A stretch of 64,000 bases of DNA. Source: an uncultured Bacilli bacterium. Its GTDB lineage: Bacteria; Bacillota_I; Bacilli_A; RF39; UBA660. The stretch lies in NCBI GenBank assembly GCA_934096605.1, contig CAKOMI010000001.1, forward strand, positions 1 through 64,000, read 5' to 3'. Below are positions 28,101 through 36,701 of this stretch, in pieces. The translations under genes and the position numbers were made by a program. The notes under the pieces are model-generated. The model was not told where the DNA came from. It saw only the letters and a program-made list of their open reading frames with translations, and ran no database searches. Position 1 is the stretch's first letter. The number at the start of each line of letters is the position of its first letter.

Positions 28101-29642
28101 TTGCCAGATAAAAAATGTCCTAAATGTGATACGCTTATGCATAAAGATGGTCATGATATACCATTTCAAACTTTCTTAGGTTTTAATGCTGATAAAGTAC
28201 CAGATATTGATTTAAATTTTAGTGATTTAAACCAAGCAAGTGCGCATGAATATACCAAGGTATTGTTCGGTGTTGATAATGTTTACCGGGCAGGAACAAT
28301 CGGAACAGTTGCTGAGAAAACGGCTTATGGTTATGTTAAAGGCTATTGTGAAAATAAAAATATTATTATGCGTAGTATTGAGATTGAACGTCTTGCTATT
28401 GGTTGTACGGGTGTTAAAAGAACAACTGGTCAACATCCAGGTGGTATTGTTGTAATACCGGGCTATATGGAAGTCTATGATTTTACGCCATTTCAGTATC
28501 CCGCTGAAGACCCAACTAGTGCTTGGCGAACAACCCATTTTGATTACCATGCCATCGATCAAGACGTTTTGAAACTAGATATTTTAGGTCATACCGATCC
28601 GACTCAGTTAAGAATGATTCAAGACTTAACGGGTGATGATATAACTAAAGTGCCACTTGACGATAAAGAAACAATGAGTATTTTTACGAGTACTAAAGCT
28701 CTTGGTGTCACCAAAGAACAAATTATGTGTGATACAGGAACACTTGGCGTACCAGAGTTTGGAACACCATTCACCATTCAACTTGTTAAAGATACAAAAC
28801 CAACAACGTTTGCCGAGTTAGTAAAAATATCTGGTCTTGCCCATGGAACTGACGTATGGCTTGGTAATGCCCAAGAGTTAATTCAAAAGAATGTTGTCCC
28901 TTTTTCCAAAGTAATTGGTTGTCGTGATGACATTATGGTTGAGCTTATGTATGGTGGACTTGAACCTTTTAAGGCCTTCAAAATTATGGAATTTGTTCGT
29001 AAAGGAAAGGCTAGTAAAGACCCAGCTACTTGGGAAGGCTATGTCGAAACAATGAAAAAAGCAAATATTCCTGATTGGTTTATTACATCTTGTCATAAAA
29101 TAAAGTACATGTTCCCAAAAGCCCATGCTGCTGCCTATGTTACAAGTGCCTTTAGAATTGCTTGGTATAAAGTACATAAACCACTTGTTTATTATTGTAC
29201 GTATTTTTCCACACGTTTCCAAGATTTTGATATTGATGCCATGTGTAGTGGTTATGATGCTATAAAGAAAAAAATGATTGAATTACAAAGTAAAGGTTAT
29301 GATATGACTAATAAAGAATCGTCTTTACTTGAAACTTTGAAATTAGCCTTAGAAGCTACTGCAAGAGGTGTATCATTTAAAACAATCGATATTGAAAAAA
29401 GTGATGGTAATAATTTTGTGATGGATGAAAGTTCTAATAGTTTAATAATGCCATTTCGTAGTCTAGATGGTCTAGGGGATTCAGTTGCTACAAAGATTAT
29501 TGAAGAACGTAACCAAAAGGCTTTTTATAGTATTGAAGATTTTGCTAGCCGTGGTAAAGTTAATCAAACAACTGTTGATAAAATGCGAACAATGGGTATT
29601 TTTGGTAGTATGCCAGAGACAAGTCAATTAAGTTTATTTTAA
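25128..29642 (+). CDS. polC: PolC, DNA polymerase III with proofreading exonuclease
   Basis: About 1504 residues, a little longer than usual. It has an N-terminal domain, an OB fold (about 185-300), PHP (VELHMHTMMSAMDGV near residue 306), an inserted DEDD exonuclease (FVVFDTETTGFYAG near 400; HNAKFDISF; HHRADYDAEGT), the second PHP part (GDVHNF), a zinc-binding CPKC-CPKC pair (about 968-1003), the catalytic PDIDLNFSDLNQ and the C-terminal thumb. It is the main leading-strand replicase of low-GC Gram-positives. The start is uncertain: GTG 25128 fits the AAGGAAGTG ribosome site better than GTG 25119. Confidence 0.95.
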   Translation: MQNDVTRFLDSISYPSEREELKNIEIEKVLLHRKDSYFEVYLKGDVPLPYNKARELLACASNGIHGTEKCYVVFHYQAVLDSDISLYIEGLLKDLIIKKPSLSSVLEVPVIVNDDIITINCFNKMILNELKKETKELQKSMLMYGLKEVEFNLVLNEEMMASIKEEIKSAKEEVKKIEEPKKVVGDIILGKEITGEVSAIASTTGEQKGVVFEAYIFGIDTLERDNINIITLKISDKTNSIIAKIFKKDKAEYKAVLTSLKVGNWYKFYGNVEFDNFSKDFVMSVRSLMKTTSKDEAVVDEAETPRVELHMHTMMSAMDGVIPAASLVKKVSDMGMHALCVTDHNCVQAFPELFHAVEDYNKKKEGADRFKVLYGAEMNIVNDDVDIVFNPKTYNLLEDTFVVFDTETTGFYAGSDQMIEIGAVKIQNGKILDRFDELIDPHRPIPKKITELTFITDEMVRGCDTEENVTKRFLEWASDNPMVAHNAKFDISFMKAACQKYDLGEFNYTVLDTMSIARMLHPEWPNHKLQTLTKKLDVPWDEDKHHRADYDAEGTAIAFYKMSTSLSNQSINTTDELLDNIDMESLVRFAFPFHATMIAQNREGLKNLFKIVSIANTKYLYKNEQPKIPRRDVLKLRSGLLIGSGCIHGEIFDKAAGKEDEELVNMMSFYDYIEVQPISSFAHLIGPEAKFSNVYEAEEYIKRIVRVAKEAGKPVVATGDVHNFSKDDLIYREIIINQKFNGKLHPLNRRGLKVPNQYFKTTKEMLDDFKFLGEDVAYEIVVTNTNKIASMVEEIEVIIDTGGIPFAPKIENSQMIVTDMVYKKAREWYGEPLPFHIEERIALELYGAPFIEAVKKNAGEEDAVIYKRLHDVVTKGPDAVQEEIAQAILVDEPEKDKEEALKEAKDKMTAIIGANFDVIYLIAQKLVKHSNDEGFLVGSRGSVGSSFVANLMGITEVNSLAPHYRCPKCQFSIFEGDDGEPLGNNYKCGFDLPDKKCPKCDTLMHKDGHDIPFQTFLGFNADKVPDIDLNFSDLNQASAHEYTKVLFGVDNVYRAGTIGTVAEKTAYGYVKGYCENKNIIMRSIEIERLAIGCTGVKRTTGQHPGGIVVIPGYMEVYDFTPFQYPAEDPTSAWRTTHFDYHAIDQDVLKLDILGHTDPTQLRMIQDLTGDDITKVPLDDKETMSIFTSTKALGVTKEQIMCDTGTLGVPEFGTPFTIQLVKDTKPTTFAELVKISGLAHGTDVWLGNAQELIQKNVVPFSKVIGCRDDIMVELMYGGLEPFKAFKIMEFVRKGKASKDPATWEGYVETMKKANIPDWFITSCHKIKYMFPKAHAAAYVTSAFRIAWYKVHKPLVYYCTYFSTRFQDFDIDAMCSGYDAIKKKMIELQSKGYDMTNKESSLLETLKLALEATARGVSFKTIDIEKSDGNNFVMDESSNSLIMPFRSLDGLGDSVATKIIEERNQKAFYSIEDFASRGKVNQTTVDKMRTMGIFGSMPETSQLSLF

Positions 29643-29670
29643 GAGTAGTGTAATAAGCATTGCTCTTTTA
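29641..29670 (+). terminator. Terminator after polC
   Basis: AAGAGTAGTG and CATTGCTCTT form a ten-pair stem (two wobbles) followed by Ts. Confidence 0.7.
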
Positions 29671-29730
29671 ATTAACTAAAAAATGACACTTGATGATAAA
29701 TAGTTTATAATAATGATAAGGATGATGATT

Positions 29731-30972
29731 ATGAAAGAATATATACCAAGAATTATAGATAAGACTTTGCAAGGAAAAATGAAAAATTATGGTGTTGTTA
29801 TAATTGAAGGATGCCGATGGTGTGGTAAATCCTTTACTGCTAAACAACTAGCGGCTAGTTATATTGATTTAAAAGAGCTAGATATAAATTTAAGATATGA
29901 AAAACCAACATTATTATTAAAGGGAGATAAACCAAGGCTATTAGATAGCTTAGAAGTAAATTTTGATATTTGGGAGAATATTAAAAGAAATATTAATAGA
30001 ACAGATAGTAAGGGACAATATATTTTAACGAGATCCATTAAGGAAAGTAATGATGATATTACAAGTAATGGTAGGGTTGTAAAACTTTTGATGCGACCAA
30101 TGTCTTTGTATGAATCAAAAGAATCAAGTGGGACTGTTTCATTGCAAGATATTATTGATGGCAAGGAAATAAAAGGTGTTTCTACACTTAGTTTTGATGG
30201 ATTAACAAATGCGATGATGCGTGGTGGCTGGCCAAAAACTTTAGATTGTTCTTTTGATAATGCATATGGGTTAGCTAAAGAATATGTTAATAGTGTTTTA
30301 AAGGAAGGTATTAAATATGTAGATAATACGGATGATTGTCAATTTTTAATGCAAGTAGTTTTAGAAAATATAGCTAAAAATAGTTTTAAAATGGTTAGTG
30401 AACCAGAACTTCTGGAAGAGGTAAACAATAAATATTTTAAAAATATAACCAGAAAAACTTTGGATAGTTATTTAAAAGTTTTAGAAAGACTTTATATTTT
30501 AGAGTATGTACCAGCAACAAGTATAAGTATGCGAACTAAAACACCTCTTTATATACTTCCTAAATTAGTGTTAGTAGATCCATCTATTGGGGTAGCTTTA
30601 TTAGATTTAAAAAAAGAGGATTTAGTAAGGAATGCAAAATTTACCAAGGCTATGTTTGAAAATCTTTGTATAAGAGATTTAAAAATATATGCTGAATCTT
30701 TAGGGGTAAAACTAGCGTATTACTTAGATACAAAAGCCAAGGAGACTGCCTTTATTTTGACAATGCCTGATGGTAAGTGGGGGTTAGTTACAATAGAACT
30801 TGACCCTTTAAAGCTTTCTAGAACTATAGAAAGATTACTTCTATTTAAAGAAAATGTTGATAGTTACAAGTATGGAAACCCCGCGTTTTTAATGGCTTTA
30901 ACTGGTGATAATAAATCTTACAAGCGTGATGATGGCGTTTATGTAGTGGCAATTAGTGCTTTAAAAAATTAA
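29731..30972 (+). CDS. AAA+ ATPase with DUF4143 domain (second copy)
   Basis: The 413-residue protein belongs to the same broad family as the gene at 13116 but is only distantly related to it. Walker A is degenerate in the loop: EGCRWCGKSFTAKQLA (about residue 27). Further motifs are YILTRSIKES, MRPMSLYES and a DUF4143 part with the sequence LVLVDPSIGVALL. The usual D/E-rich Walker B is weak. ATG 29731 follows AAGGA. It is monocistronic. Function is unknown; members are often proposed to act in defence or DNA handling. Confidence 0.75.
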   Translation: MKEYIPRIIDKTLQGKMKNYGVVIIEGCRWCGKSFTAKQLAASYIDLKELDINLRYEKPTLLLKGDKPRLLDSLEVNFDIWENIKRNINRTDSKGQYILTRSIKESNDDITSNGRVVKLLMRPMSLYESKESSGTVSLQDIIDGKEIKGVSTLSFDGLTNAMMRGGWPKTLDCSFDNAYGLAKEYVNSVLKEGIKYVDNTDDCQFLMQVVLENIAKNSFKMVSEPELLEEVNNKYFKNITRKTLDSYLKVLERLYILEYVPATSISMRTKTPLYILPKLVLVDPSIGVALLDLKKEDLVRNAKFTKAMFENLCIRDLKIYAESLGVKLAYYLDTKAKETAFILTMPDGKWGLVTIELDPLKLSRTIERLLLFKENVDSYKYGNPAFLMALTGDNKSYKRDDGVYVVAISALKN

Positions 30973-30992
30973 AATTATAATGCAGAAAAATA

Positions 30993-31022
30993 TTGACATA
31001 CATTTGTTTTTGCAAGTATAAT
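30993..31022 (+). promoter_or_regulatory. Promoter of the liaF-like operon
   Basis: TTGACA (30993-30998) and TATAAT (31017-31022) are separated by 18 bp. A leader of about 120 bases follows that contains the hairpin CATCTT/GAAGATG near 31030-31050. Confidence 0.7.
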
Positions 31023-31158
31023 AATAACCATCTTGAAAAAAGAAGATGATTTAATATTGTGGTAATATTATTTTAGGTATAAATTGCTAACAAGTTAAAA
31101 TTTAGTTTTAAAATTAGATTAGACATGTTAGAATGGTGTTAAGAAAGTGAGTGGGAAT

Positions 31159-31827
31159 ATGAGAAAAATTGAAAGTATTTTATGGGGGTTAGTTTTAATA
31201 ATAGTAGGGGTTATTATTGGGTTAAATACGACTGGTATTACGAATATTAATATTTTCTTTGATGGCTGGTGGACATTATTTATTATTGTGCCTTCTTTTA
31301 TAGGTATGTTTAATGATAATGATAAGACTGGTAATATTATTGGGTTAGTAGTAGGTTGCTCTTTACTTTTAGCTTGTCAAAACTTGATTGATTTTGAAAT
31401 TTTATGGAAATTGTTATTACCAATGATTTTAATAGTGATAGGTGTATCTATTATAGTTAAAAATGTTTTTGGCGATAGAGAAAGTTTTAGAAAAAGTATT
31501 GTTACTGATGATAATACTTATTATGCAACTTTTGCGGAACAAAATTTAAAATTTGACAATGAAATGGTAAAAGACATGAGTTTAAACGCTACATTTGGTG
31601 GAGTTAAATGTGATTTAAGAGAAGCTATTATTAATGAAGACATTGTTATTAATGCTAGTGCAATTTTTGGGGGAATTGAAATACTTGTTCCTGAAAATGT
31701 CCAAATCAAGGTTAAATCTGTACCTATTTTTGGGGGTGTAGACAACAAAGTACAAAATAATGAAGCAGATGAACACACTATATATGTTAAGGCTACTTGT
31801 ATGTTTGGTGGGGTTGATATTAAATGA
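31159..31827 (+). CDS. LiaF-like envelope stress membrane protein
   Basis: The product of about 222 residues has three or four N-terminal membrane helices (about 5-105; starts RKIESILWGLVLIIVGVIIG, DUF5668-like). A cytosolic beta-helical LiaF/cell wall-active antibiotic response domain follows (about 130-222), with repeats of the pattern FGGVKCDLREA, FGGIEILVP and FGGVD. In LiaFSR systems such proteins restrain an envelope-stress response; no sensor kinase is adjacent here. It overlaps the next gene by four bases. GTG 31147 is an alternative start. Confidence 0.78.
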   Translation: MRKIESILWGLVLIIVGVIIGLNTTGITNINIFFDGWWTLFIIVPSFIGMFNDNDKTGNIIGLVVGCSLLLACQNLIDFEILWKLLLPMILIVIGVSIIVKNVFGDRESFRKSIVTDDNTYYATFAEQNLKFDNEMVKDMSLNATFGGVKCDLREAIINEDIVINASAIFGGIEILVPENVQIKVKSVPIFGGVDNKVQNNEADEHTIYVKATCMFGGVDIK

Positions 31828-32639
31828 TGCAATTACAAAAATGTATAAAATATTTAGCTATGGCATTAGCAATCCTAATTATAGTTAGTATGGTTAATTT
31901 AGTTATTGGGTGCTTTTATTTAGTTAGTCAGGTGTTTAGTTTAAAGAATGTTAGTGATGAATATGCTATAACAGAAAATTTTACAACTAAAAATATTGAT
32001 ATAGAACTTAAATATGCTGATTTAGTAATTCAACAAGGACAAACATTAAAACTAACTACTAATAAAACGTATGTTAGTAGTGAAGAAAAAGATGGGACAT
32101 TAATAGTTAAAGAAAATAAACGAGGTTGGGCTTTAAGAAAAAATAAGAGTGAGGTTTTATTAGAAATTCCTAGTGATATAGAATACGAAAATATTAAAAT
32201 TGAAGCTGGAGCTGGGACAATTATAATTAAATCTTTAAATACTAAAGAACTTTCGTTAGAATTAGGTGCTGGAGTAACGACGATTGAAGACATTAATGTT
32301 AAAGATAAATGTTCTATTGAAAGTGGAGCTGGTAAATTAACGCTTAGTGGTGGCATTATTAATAATTTATCACTTGATATGGGTATTGGTGAAGCAAATA
32401 TTGAAGCTTTACTTACTGGTGATAGTAATATTGATTCAGGAATTGGTAAATTAGGCCTTCAAGTTCTAGGCAAAGAAAATGATTATAAACTTAATATAAG
32501 TAAGGGTATTGGTGATATTACGCTTAATGGTAAAGGTGTAAACGGTGACTATAAGACCGAAAGTGGTAAACATAGTATTGTAGTAAATGGCGATATTGGG
32601 TTAGTTGATATTTCTTTTCTACAAGATAAGGAAATTTAA
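31824..32639 (+). CDS. DUF4097-type membrane-anchored protein
   Basis: The 271-residue protein has one N-terminal transmembrane helix (about 10-35) and a beta-helical DUF4097 domain in which degenerate 15-20 residue repeats recur (IKIEAGAGTI, LSLELGAGVT, CSIESGAGKL, LSLDMGIGEA, SNIDSGIGKL). Proteins of this type are often paired with LiaF-like or PspC proteins in envelope stress. The ATGATG start overlaps the stop of the previous gene, so the two are translated as a pair. Confidence 0.75.
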   Translation: MMQLQKCIKYLAMALAILIIVSMVNLVIGCFYLVSQVFSLKNVSDEYAITENFTTKNIDIELKYADLVIQQGQTLKLTTNKTYVSSEEKDGTLIVKENKRGWALRKNKSEVLLEIPSDIEYENIKIEAGAGTIIIKSLNTKELSLELGAGVTTIEDINVKDKCSIESGAGKLTLSGGIINNLSLDMGIGEANIEALLTGDSNIDSGIGKLGLQVLGKENDYKLNISKGIGDITLNGKGVNGDYKTESGKHSIVVNGDIGLVDISFLQDKEI

Positions 32640-32666
32640 GAAAAATATAGTATTATAAATAAATAG

Positions 32667-32715
32667 AGAGAAAAAGTAGGTTGATTTTAAAGTTGCACAG
32701 CTTTTTCTCTTTTTC
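32667..32715 (+). terminator. Terminator after the DUF4097 gene
   Basis: AGAGAAAAAG (32667-32676) and CTTTTTCTCT (32701-32710) form a perfect ten-pair stem with a 24-base loop and trailing Ts. Confidence 0.65.
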
Positions 32716-32732
32716 TAAAACACAATTTTTGC

Positions 32733-32761
32733 TTGAACTTAGGTTTTAACTATGCTAAAAT
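32733..32761 (+). promoter_or_regulatory. Promoter of rpmG-efp
   Basis: TTGAAC (32733-32738) and TAAAAT (32756-32761) are 17 bp apart, with an extended TG before the -10. Confidence 0.7.
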
Positions 32762-32793
32762 ACTAATAGTTTTGATGTAAGGAGGTTATATTT

Positions 32794-32967
32794 ATGGCTA
32801 AAAATGAAAACAGACAATTTTTTGGATTAAAGTGTTCTCGTTGTGGTAAACAAATTCGCCCAACTATTAAAAATAAAAAGAATACTCCAGATAAAATGGA
32901 AATGAAAAAATATTGTCCTACTTGTCATCAAGTAACAGTATTTAAAGAAACAAAACTTGGAAAATAA
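32794..32967 (+). CDS. rpmG: Ribosomal protein bL33 (zinc-ribbon form)
   Basis: The 57-residue protein has CSRC (about residues 14-17) and CPTC (about 41-44), the zinc-binding pairs of the C+ form of bL33, and the family core KNKKNTPDKMEMKKYCP and ending KETK. The N-terminus, MAKNENRQFFGLK, is longer than usual. AGGAGG precedes ATG 32794. It lies 12 bases upstream of efp and probably shares its transcript. Confidence 0.88.
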   Translation: MAKNENRQFFGLKCSRCGKQIRPTIKNKKNTPDKMEMKKYCPTCHQVTVFKETKLGK

Positions 32968-32979
32968 TGAGGTGAAACA

Positions 32980-33540
32980 ATGAATATTAATATTAATGAT
33001 ATTAAAAATGGTATGACAATTATTATTGATGGTAATTTATGTCAAATCGTTGAGTTTCAACATGTAAAACCTGGTAAAGGTAGTGCATTTGTTAGAATGA
33101 AACTTAAAAATTTAAGAACAGGCGCTATTGTTGAAAATTCTTATAATACAAATATTAAGATTGAAAGAGCTAGAGTTGAACATAATCCAATGCAATTTTT
33201 ATATGCAGATGACGATAATTATGTGTTTATGAACACAGAGACATATGATCAAGTTGAGGTTCCAGTTAGTAAGTTAGAATATGAAAAGAAATTTATTAAA
33301 GAGGGAATGGAAATTAAACTAGATTATTATGAAGGTGAATTATTAGGGGTTACTTTACCTGAAAAAGTTGAATATGAAATTATTGAAACTGAACCAGCTG
33401 TTAAAGGAAATACTACTAATAATGCAATGAAAGATGCGACTATCGAAACTGGTTATGTTGTAAAAGTACCTTTATTTATTGGTCAAGGAGAAAGAATTAT
33501 TATTTCCACTGGTGATGGAAAATATTCTAGTAGAGCTTAA
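32980..33540 (+). CDS. efp: Elongation factor P
   Basis: The 186-residue protein has the three EF-P domains: an N-terminal KOW-like domain with the loop KPGKGSAFVRMKLKNL carrying the modifiable lysine (about residue 32), and two OB domains ending in IGQGERIIISTGDGKYSSRA. It relieves ribosome stalling at proline runs. The start follows GAGGTGA. Confidence 0.95.
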   Translation: MNININDIKNGMTIIIDGNLCQIVEFQHVKPGKGSAFVRMKLKNLRTGAIVENSYNTNIKIERARVEHNPMQFLYADDDNYVFMNTETYDQVEVPVSKLEYEKKFIKEGMEIKLDYYEGELLGVTLPEKVEYEIIETEPAVKGNTTNNAMKDATIETGYVVKVPLFIGQGERIIISTGDGKYSSRA

Positions 33541-33552
33541 GCTCTTTTTTTT
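33532..33552 (+). terminator. Terminator after efp
   Basis: AGAGC and GCTCT around TTAA, followed by eight Ts; the stem contains the efp stop codon. Confidence 0.8.
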
Positions 33553-33582
33553 CTATATAATTTAATGGGTTAGGTGGTTTTG

Positions 33583-35220
33583 ATGAAAGAAAAATTAAAT
33601 AAACATTATGTAATGGTGATAGGGATATTATTAGTGTCATTGTTATTTTGTATACCATTATTTATTAATCCTTATCATGTTAATAACGATACACTTTTTC
33701 ATGTTAGTAATGTAAGTGTTATAGTAGAGGCTATAAAAACTAATTTTTTAAATGGTATTATTATGCGAATTATGCCTAATATAGCTAATAACTTTGGTTA
33801 TGGGACAAGGCTTTTTTATCCGCCTTTAACACATACATTGACGGCGTATTTAGCATATGGATTAAGCTTTTTTAATGTATCAGTAATAGACACGATGAAA
33901 GTTATGCATTTGTTAGTTTTATTTTTAAGCGGTTTAAGTATGTATTTTTGTGCGTATAGATTTTCACATAATAAATTACTTAGTTTTATATCTTCTTTGA
34001 TTTATATGGGTAGTAGTTATCATATTGATGAAATATATGTAAGAGATAGTGAAGCAGAAGCTTTATTGTTTGTATTCTTGCCACTTATAATCACGGCGGT
34101 TAAAGAACTACTAGAAGGCAATAAAAAACTATTTTATCCTTTATTTATAATTGGGTATGTTGGTGGTATACTATCACATTTTACAATGATGATATATTTT
34201 ACTTTAATACTAGGCGCTTGTATGTTGTTCTTTTATAAAAAAGTGTTTAGAAAAGAATTTTTAATACCATTTATTAAAGCATCGATTTTAGTTTTATTGT
34301 TAACTTTATTTTTCTTTGAACCTTTATTTGAACATAAGCTATTTGGTAATTACCGAGTTTATCAAAAATGGGTTATGTCTTTAGGGATTCAACATACGGC
34401 TCTTTGGGGATTTGAATATTTCATTCCTTTTGATAAAAGTGAAATATATTTTTATTTAAGTATAATAACAATTGTTTTGTTAGTAGCATTCTTTAAATAT
34501 TATCGTAAGGATTTGAAAGATGAAAAAGTTAAATTAGTATTCATTTTTACATGCTTTAGTTTATGGCTTTCAACGGTATATTTTCCCTGGATTATTATGC
34601 CTTATACAATGTTTATGATTCAATTTGGGTGGCGTCTTGTGGCCTTAGTTATTTTAGGGGTATCTTTTATAGCACCTATGGCTTTAAAGGAATCTAAAAG
34701 TAAGATTATTTACGGAGTAGTTATTTTAGGTCTTATTATATCTGGTTTTACGGCAATTCATTTTGCTAGTGATGATATAGTGGATATTAATTCTTTAAAT
34801 TATGTTTACGGTATGGGCTGGCAAAGAGAGTATTTGCCTGTTGATATGGAAACTAATTTAGATTATTACAATAATAGAGGACAAGACGTAGTGGTAACAG
34901 AAGGAAAAGGTAGCGTTGAAACTACTTTAAATAATGTACCTGATTTAGAGTTTAAAGTTACTAGTGATGATAGTGTAACGATTGAAATGCCAAGAATATT
35001 TTACTTTGGTTATGAGTTAACTCGTGAAGATGGAGAAGTAATACCTTTGTTTTCCAATGGCAATGGCTTTTTAGCTAGTCACGTTACAAGTGGTAGTTAT
35101 AAATTAAAATATAAGGGTACCATTACATACAGAATATGTATATATATTTCACTTACAACATTAGGGGTATTACTTCTTTATGTATTAGTTAAAGTAATTA
35201 AGATAAAAATTTTAAAATAA
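33583..35220 (+). CDS. Polytopic membrane protein, GT-C or PTPS-related type
   Basis: The 545-residue protein has about 10-12 membrane helices and an extracellular C-terminal domain before a last helix. The loop NDTLFHVSNVSVIVEAIK and NNFGYGTRLFYPPLTHTL near the start resemble the PTPS_related/GT-C membrane family (acidic residue in the first loop, GYG..LFYPPL motif), suggesting a lipid-linked sugar transferase. Substrate is unknown. ATG 33583 follows AGGTGG. It is a single gene between efp and mraZ. Confidence 0.65.
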   Translation: MKEKLNKHYVMVIGILLVSLLFCIPLFINPYHVNNDTLFHVSNVSVIVEAIKTNFLNGIIMRIMPNIANNFGYGTRLFYPPLTHTLTAYLAYGLSFFNVSVIDTMKVMHLLVLFLSGLSMYFCAYRFSHNKLLSFISSLIYMGSSYHIDEIYVRDSEAEALLFVFLPLIITAVKELLEGNKKLFYPLFIIGYVGGILSHFTMMIYFTLILGACMLFFYKKVFRKEFLIPFIKASILVLLLTLFFFEPLFEHKLFGNYRVYQKWVMSLGIQHTALWGFEYFIPFDKSEIYFYLSIITIVLLVAFFKYYRKDLKDEKVKLVFIFTCFSLWLSTVYFPWIIMPYTMFMIQFGWRLVALVILGVSFIAPMALKESKSKIIYGVVILGLIISGFTAIHFASDDIVDINSLNYVYGMGWQREYLPVDMETNLDYYNNRGQDVVVTEGKGSVETTLNNVPDLEFKVTSDDSVTIEMPRIFYFGYELTREDGEVIPLFSNGNGFLASHVTSGSYKLKYKGTITYRICIYISLTTLGVLLLYVLVKVIKIKILK

Positions 35221-35222
35221 TG

Positions 35223-35250
35223 TCAACTTTCATGTAAAGTTGATTTTTTT
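35223..35250 (+). terminator. Terminator before mraZ
   Basis: TCAACTTT and AAAGTTGA form a perfect eight-pair stem followed by seven Ts. Confidence 0.85.
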
Positions 35251-35273
35251 ATGTTTATATATTGGACTAAAAC

Positions 35274-35302
35274 TTTACAAAAAGGGAAAAAAAAGATAAG
35301 AT
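35274..35302 (+). promoter_or_regulatory. mraZ promoter
   Basis: TTTACA (35274-35279) and TAAGAT (35297-35302) are separated by 17 bp, immediately before the MraZ-box repeats. Confidence 0.6.
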
Positions 35303-35313
35303 AATTATGGAAA

Positions 35314-35338
35314 GTGGTAGATTGTGGGAGAAAGTGGT
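35314..35338 (+). promoter_or_regulatory. MraZ operator (three GTGGk repeats, 10-bp period)
   Basis: GTGGT (35314), GTGGG (35324) and GTGGT (35334) recur exactly every ten bases, and ATGG at 35307 may be a degenerate fourth copy. MraZ is known to bind GTGGG direct repeats with this period upstream of its own gene. Here the boxes lie just after the -10 and reach the start codon, so binding should repress the whole division cluster. Confidence 0.75.
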
Positions 35339-35344
35339 GATTTT

Positions 35345-35806
35345 ATGTTCATGGGGGAATATCATCATAATCTTGATGAAAAGGGTCGTGTTGTTATACC
35401 TTCTAAGTTTAGGGGTCTATTAGGTACAGACTTTATTATTACAAAGGGTATTGAAAAGTGCTTGTATGTTTATAGTGCAGAGGCTTGGCAAGAAATTGTT
35501 AATAAGTTAAAGACACTCCCATTTACTAAGAAAGATGCAAGGGCTATTATGCGAAGCTTTTTTGCTAGTGCCACTTTAGGTGTAACGGACAAACAAGGCA
35601 GAGTTATGCTTAGTAGTCCACTTATTAGTTATGCTAATTTATCTTTGGCATGTGTTGTTATAGGTGTTAATGATCACGTAGAAATATGGAACTTAGAAGA
35701 TTACACTAAAATGATGAACGAAACAGAAGAACATTTAGAGGATATCGCTGAAAATATGCTAGAAATAGGAGGGTCTTATGAAACATTACACAGTTTTGAA
35801 GAATGA
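35345..35806 (+). CDS. mraZ: MraZ, transcriptional regulator of the division cluster
   Basis: The 153-residue protein starts MFMGEYHHNLDEKGRVVIPS, the standard MraZ opening, and contains two SpoVT/AbrB-type motifs (DEKGRVVIPSKFR and TDKQGRVMLSS). ATG 35345 is chosen to match the family; the longer GTG start at 35324 lies in the operator. It overlaps rsmH by 29 bases. Confidence 0.92.
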   Translation: MFMGEYHHNLDEKGRVVIPSKFRGLLGTDFIITKGIEKCLYVYSAEAWQEIVNKLKTLPFTKKDARAIMRSFFASATLGVTDKQGRVMLSSPLISYANLSLACVVIGVNDHVEIWNLEDYTKMMNETEEHLEDIAENMLEIGGSYETLHSFEE

Positions 35807-36698
35807 GTCAATTGAAGGGCTTAATATACATGCTGATAGCGTTATTGTGGATGGGACACTTGGTTATGCGGGTGATTCTAGTGCGATATTAAAAAGAATA
35901 AATGAGGGGTTCTTATTCGCCTTTGATCGTGATAATGATGCAATTCTTTATTCTAAAGAAGTATTAGAAAAAATAGGCTCTAACTTTGAAATAATTCATT
36001 CATCTTTTTCTAAAATACCAGAGGTTTTAAAAGAAAAAGGAATAACACATGTTGATGGATTTTTGTTTGACTTAGGTGTTAGTTCACCCCAGTTAGATGA
36101 AAATAGAGGCTTTTCTTTTATGCGTGATGAAAGACTTGATATGCGCATGGATAAAGATGCACTACTAAGTGCTTATGAGGTAGTAAATAACTATTCTTAT
36201 GAAAAATTAAAAAATATATTTTATCGTTATGGGGAAGAAAAGAAAAGTGCTTTTATTGCTAAAGAAATAGTAAAGACAAGAGATAATGAAAGTATTAAAA
36301 CAACGATGGAGTTATGTGAAATTATTAAAAAAGCTGTTGGGGCTAATTACTATTATAAGAATCACCCAGAAAGACAAATATTTCAAGCTATTAGAATAGA
36401 GGTAAATGCTGAATTAAAAGAAATAGAAACAGTTTTACCAGAATGTATTAAGATGCTTGATAAAGGGGGAAGAATAGTTGTTGTTACTTTTCATTCTTTA
36501 GAAGATAGGATTGTTAAACAAATATTTAAAAAATATAGTGAAGTTGATGAAATGGTTAAGGGAATCCCAGAAATACCTCTTGAGTATAAACCACTTATTA
36601 AACTTGTGAATAGAAAACCAATTTTGCCAAGTGAAGAAGAATTAAAGGAAAATTCGCGTAGCGCTAGTGCTAAATTAAGAATTGTAGAAAGGATATAA
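35778..36698 (+). CDS. rsmH: RsmH, 16S rRNA m4C1402 methyltransferase
   Basis: The 306-residue protein has the MraW/RsmH features VIVDGTLGYAGDSSAIL (SAM-binding motif I), FAFDRDNDAI, GFLFDLGVSSPQLDENRGFSF, HPERQIFQAIRIEVNAEL, VVTFHSLEDRIVK and the C-terminal NSRSASAKLRIVER. It methylates N4 of C1402 in 16S rRNA. AGGAGG lies within mraZ. It is the second gene of the mraZ operon. Confidence 0.95.
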   Translation: MKHYTVLKNESIEGLNIHADSVIVDGTLGYAGDSSAILKRINEGFLFAFDRDNDAILYSKEVLEKIGSNFEIIHSSFSKIPEVLKEKGITHVDGFLFDLGVSSPQLDENRGFSFMRDERLDMRMDKDALLSAYEVVNNYSYEKLKNIFYRYGEEKKSAFIAKEIVKTRDNESIKTTMELCEIIKKAVGANYYYKNHPERQIFQAIRIEVNAELKEIETVLPECIKMLDKGGRIVVVTFHSLEDRIVKQIFKKYSEVDEMVKGIPEIPLEYKPLIKLVNRKPILPSEEELKENSRSASAKLRIVERI

Positions 36699-36701
36699 CA
36701 T

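Noticed and set aside
28227..28562. Minus-strand and alternative-frame open frames inside polC
   Set aside because: They lie within the conserved polymerase core, lack ribosome sites and show no family motifs.
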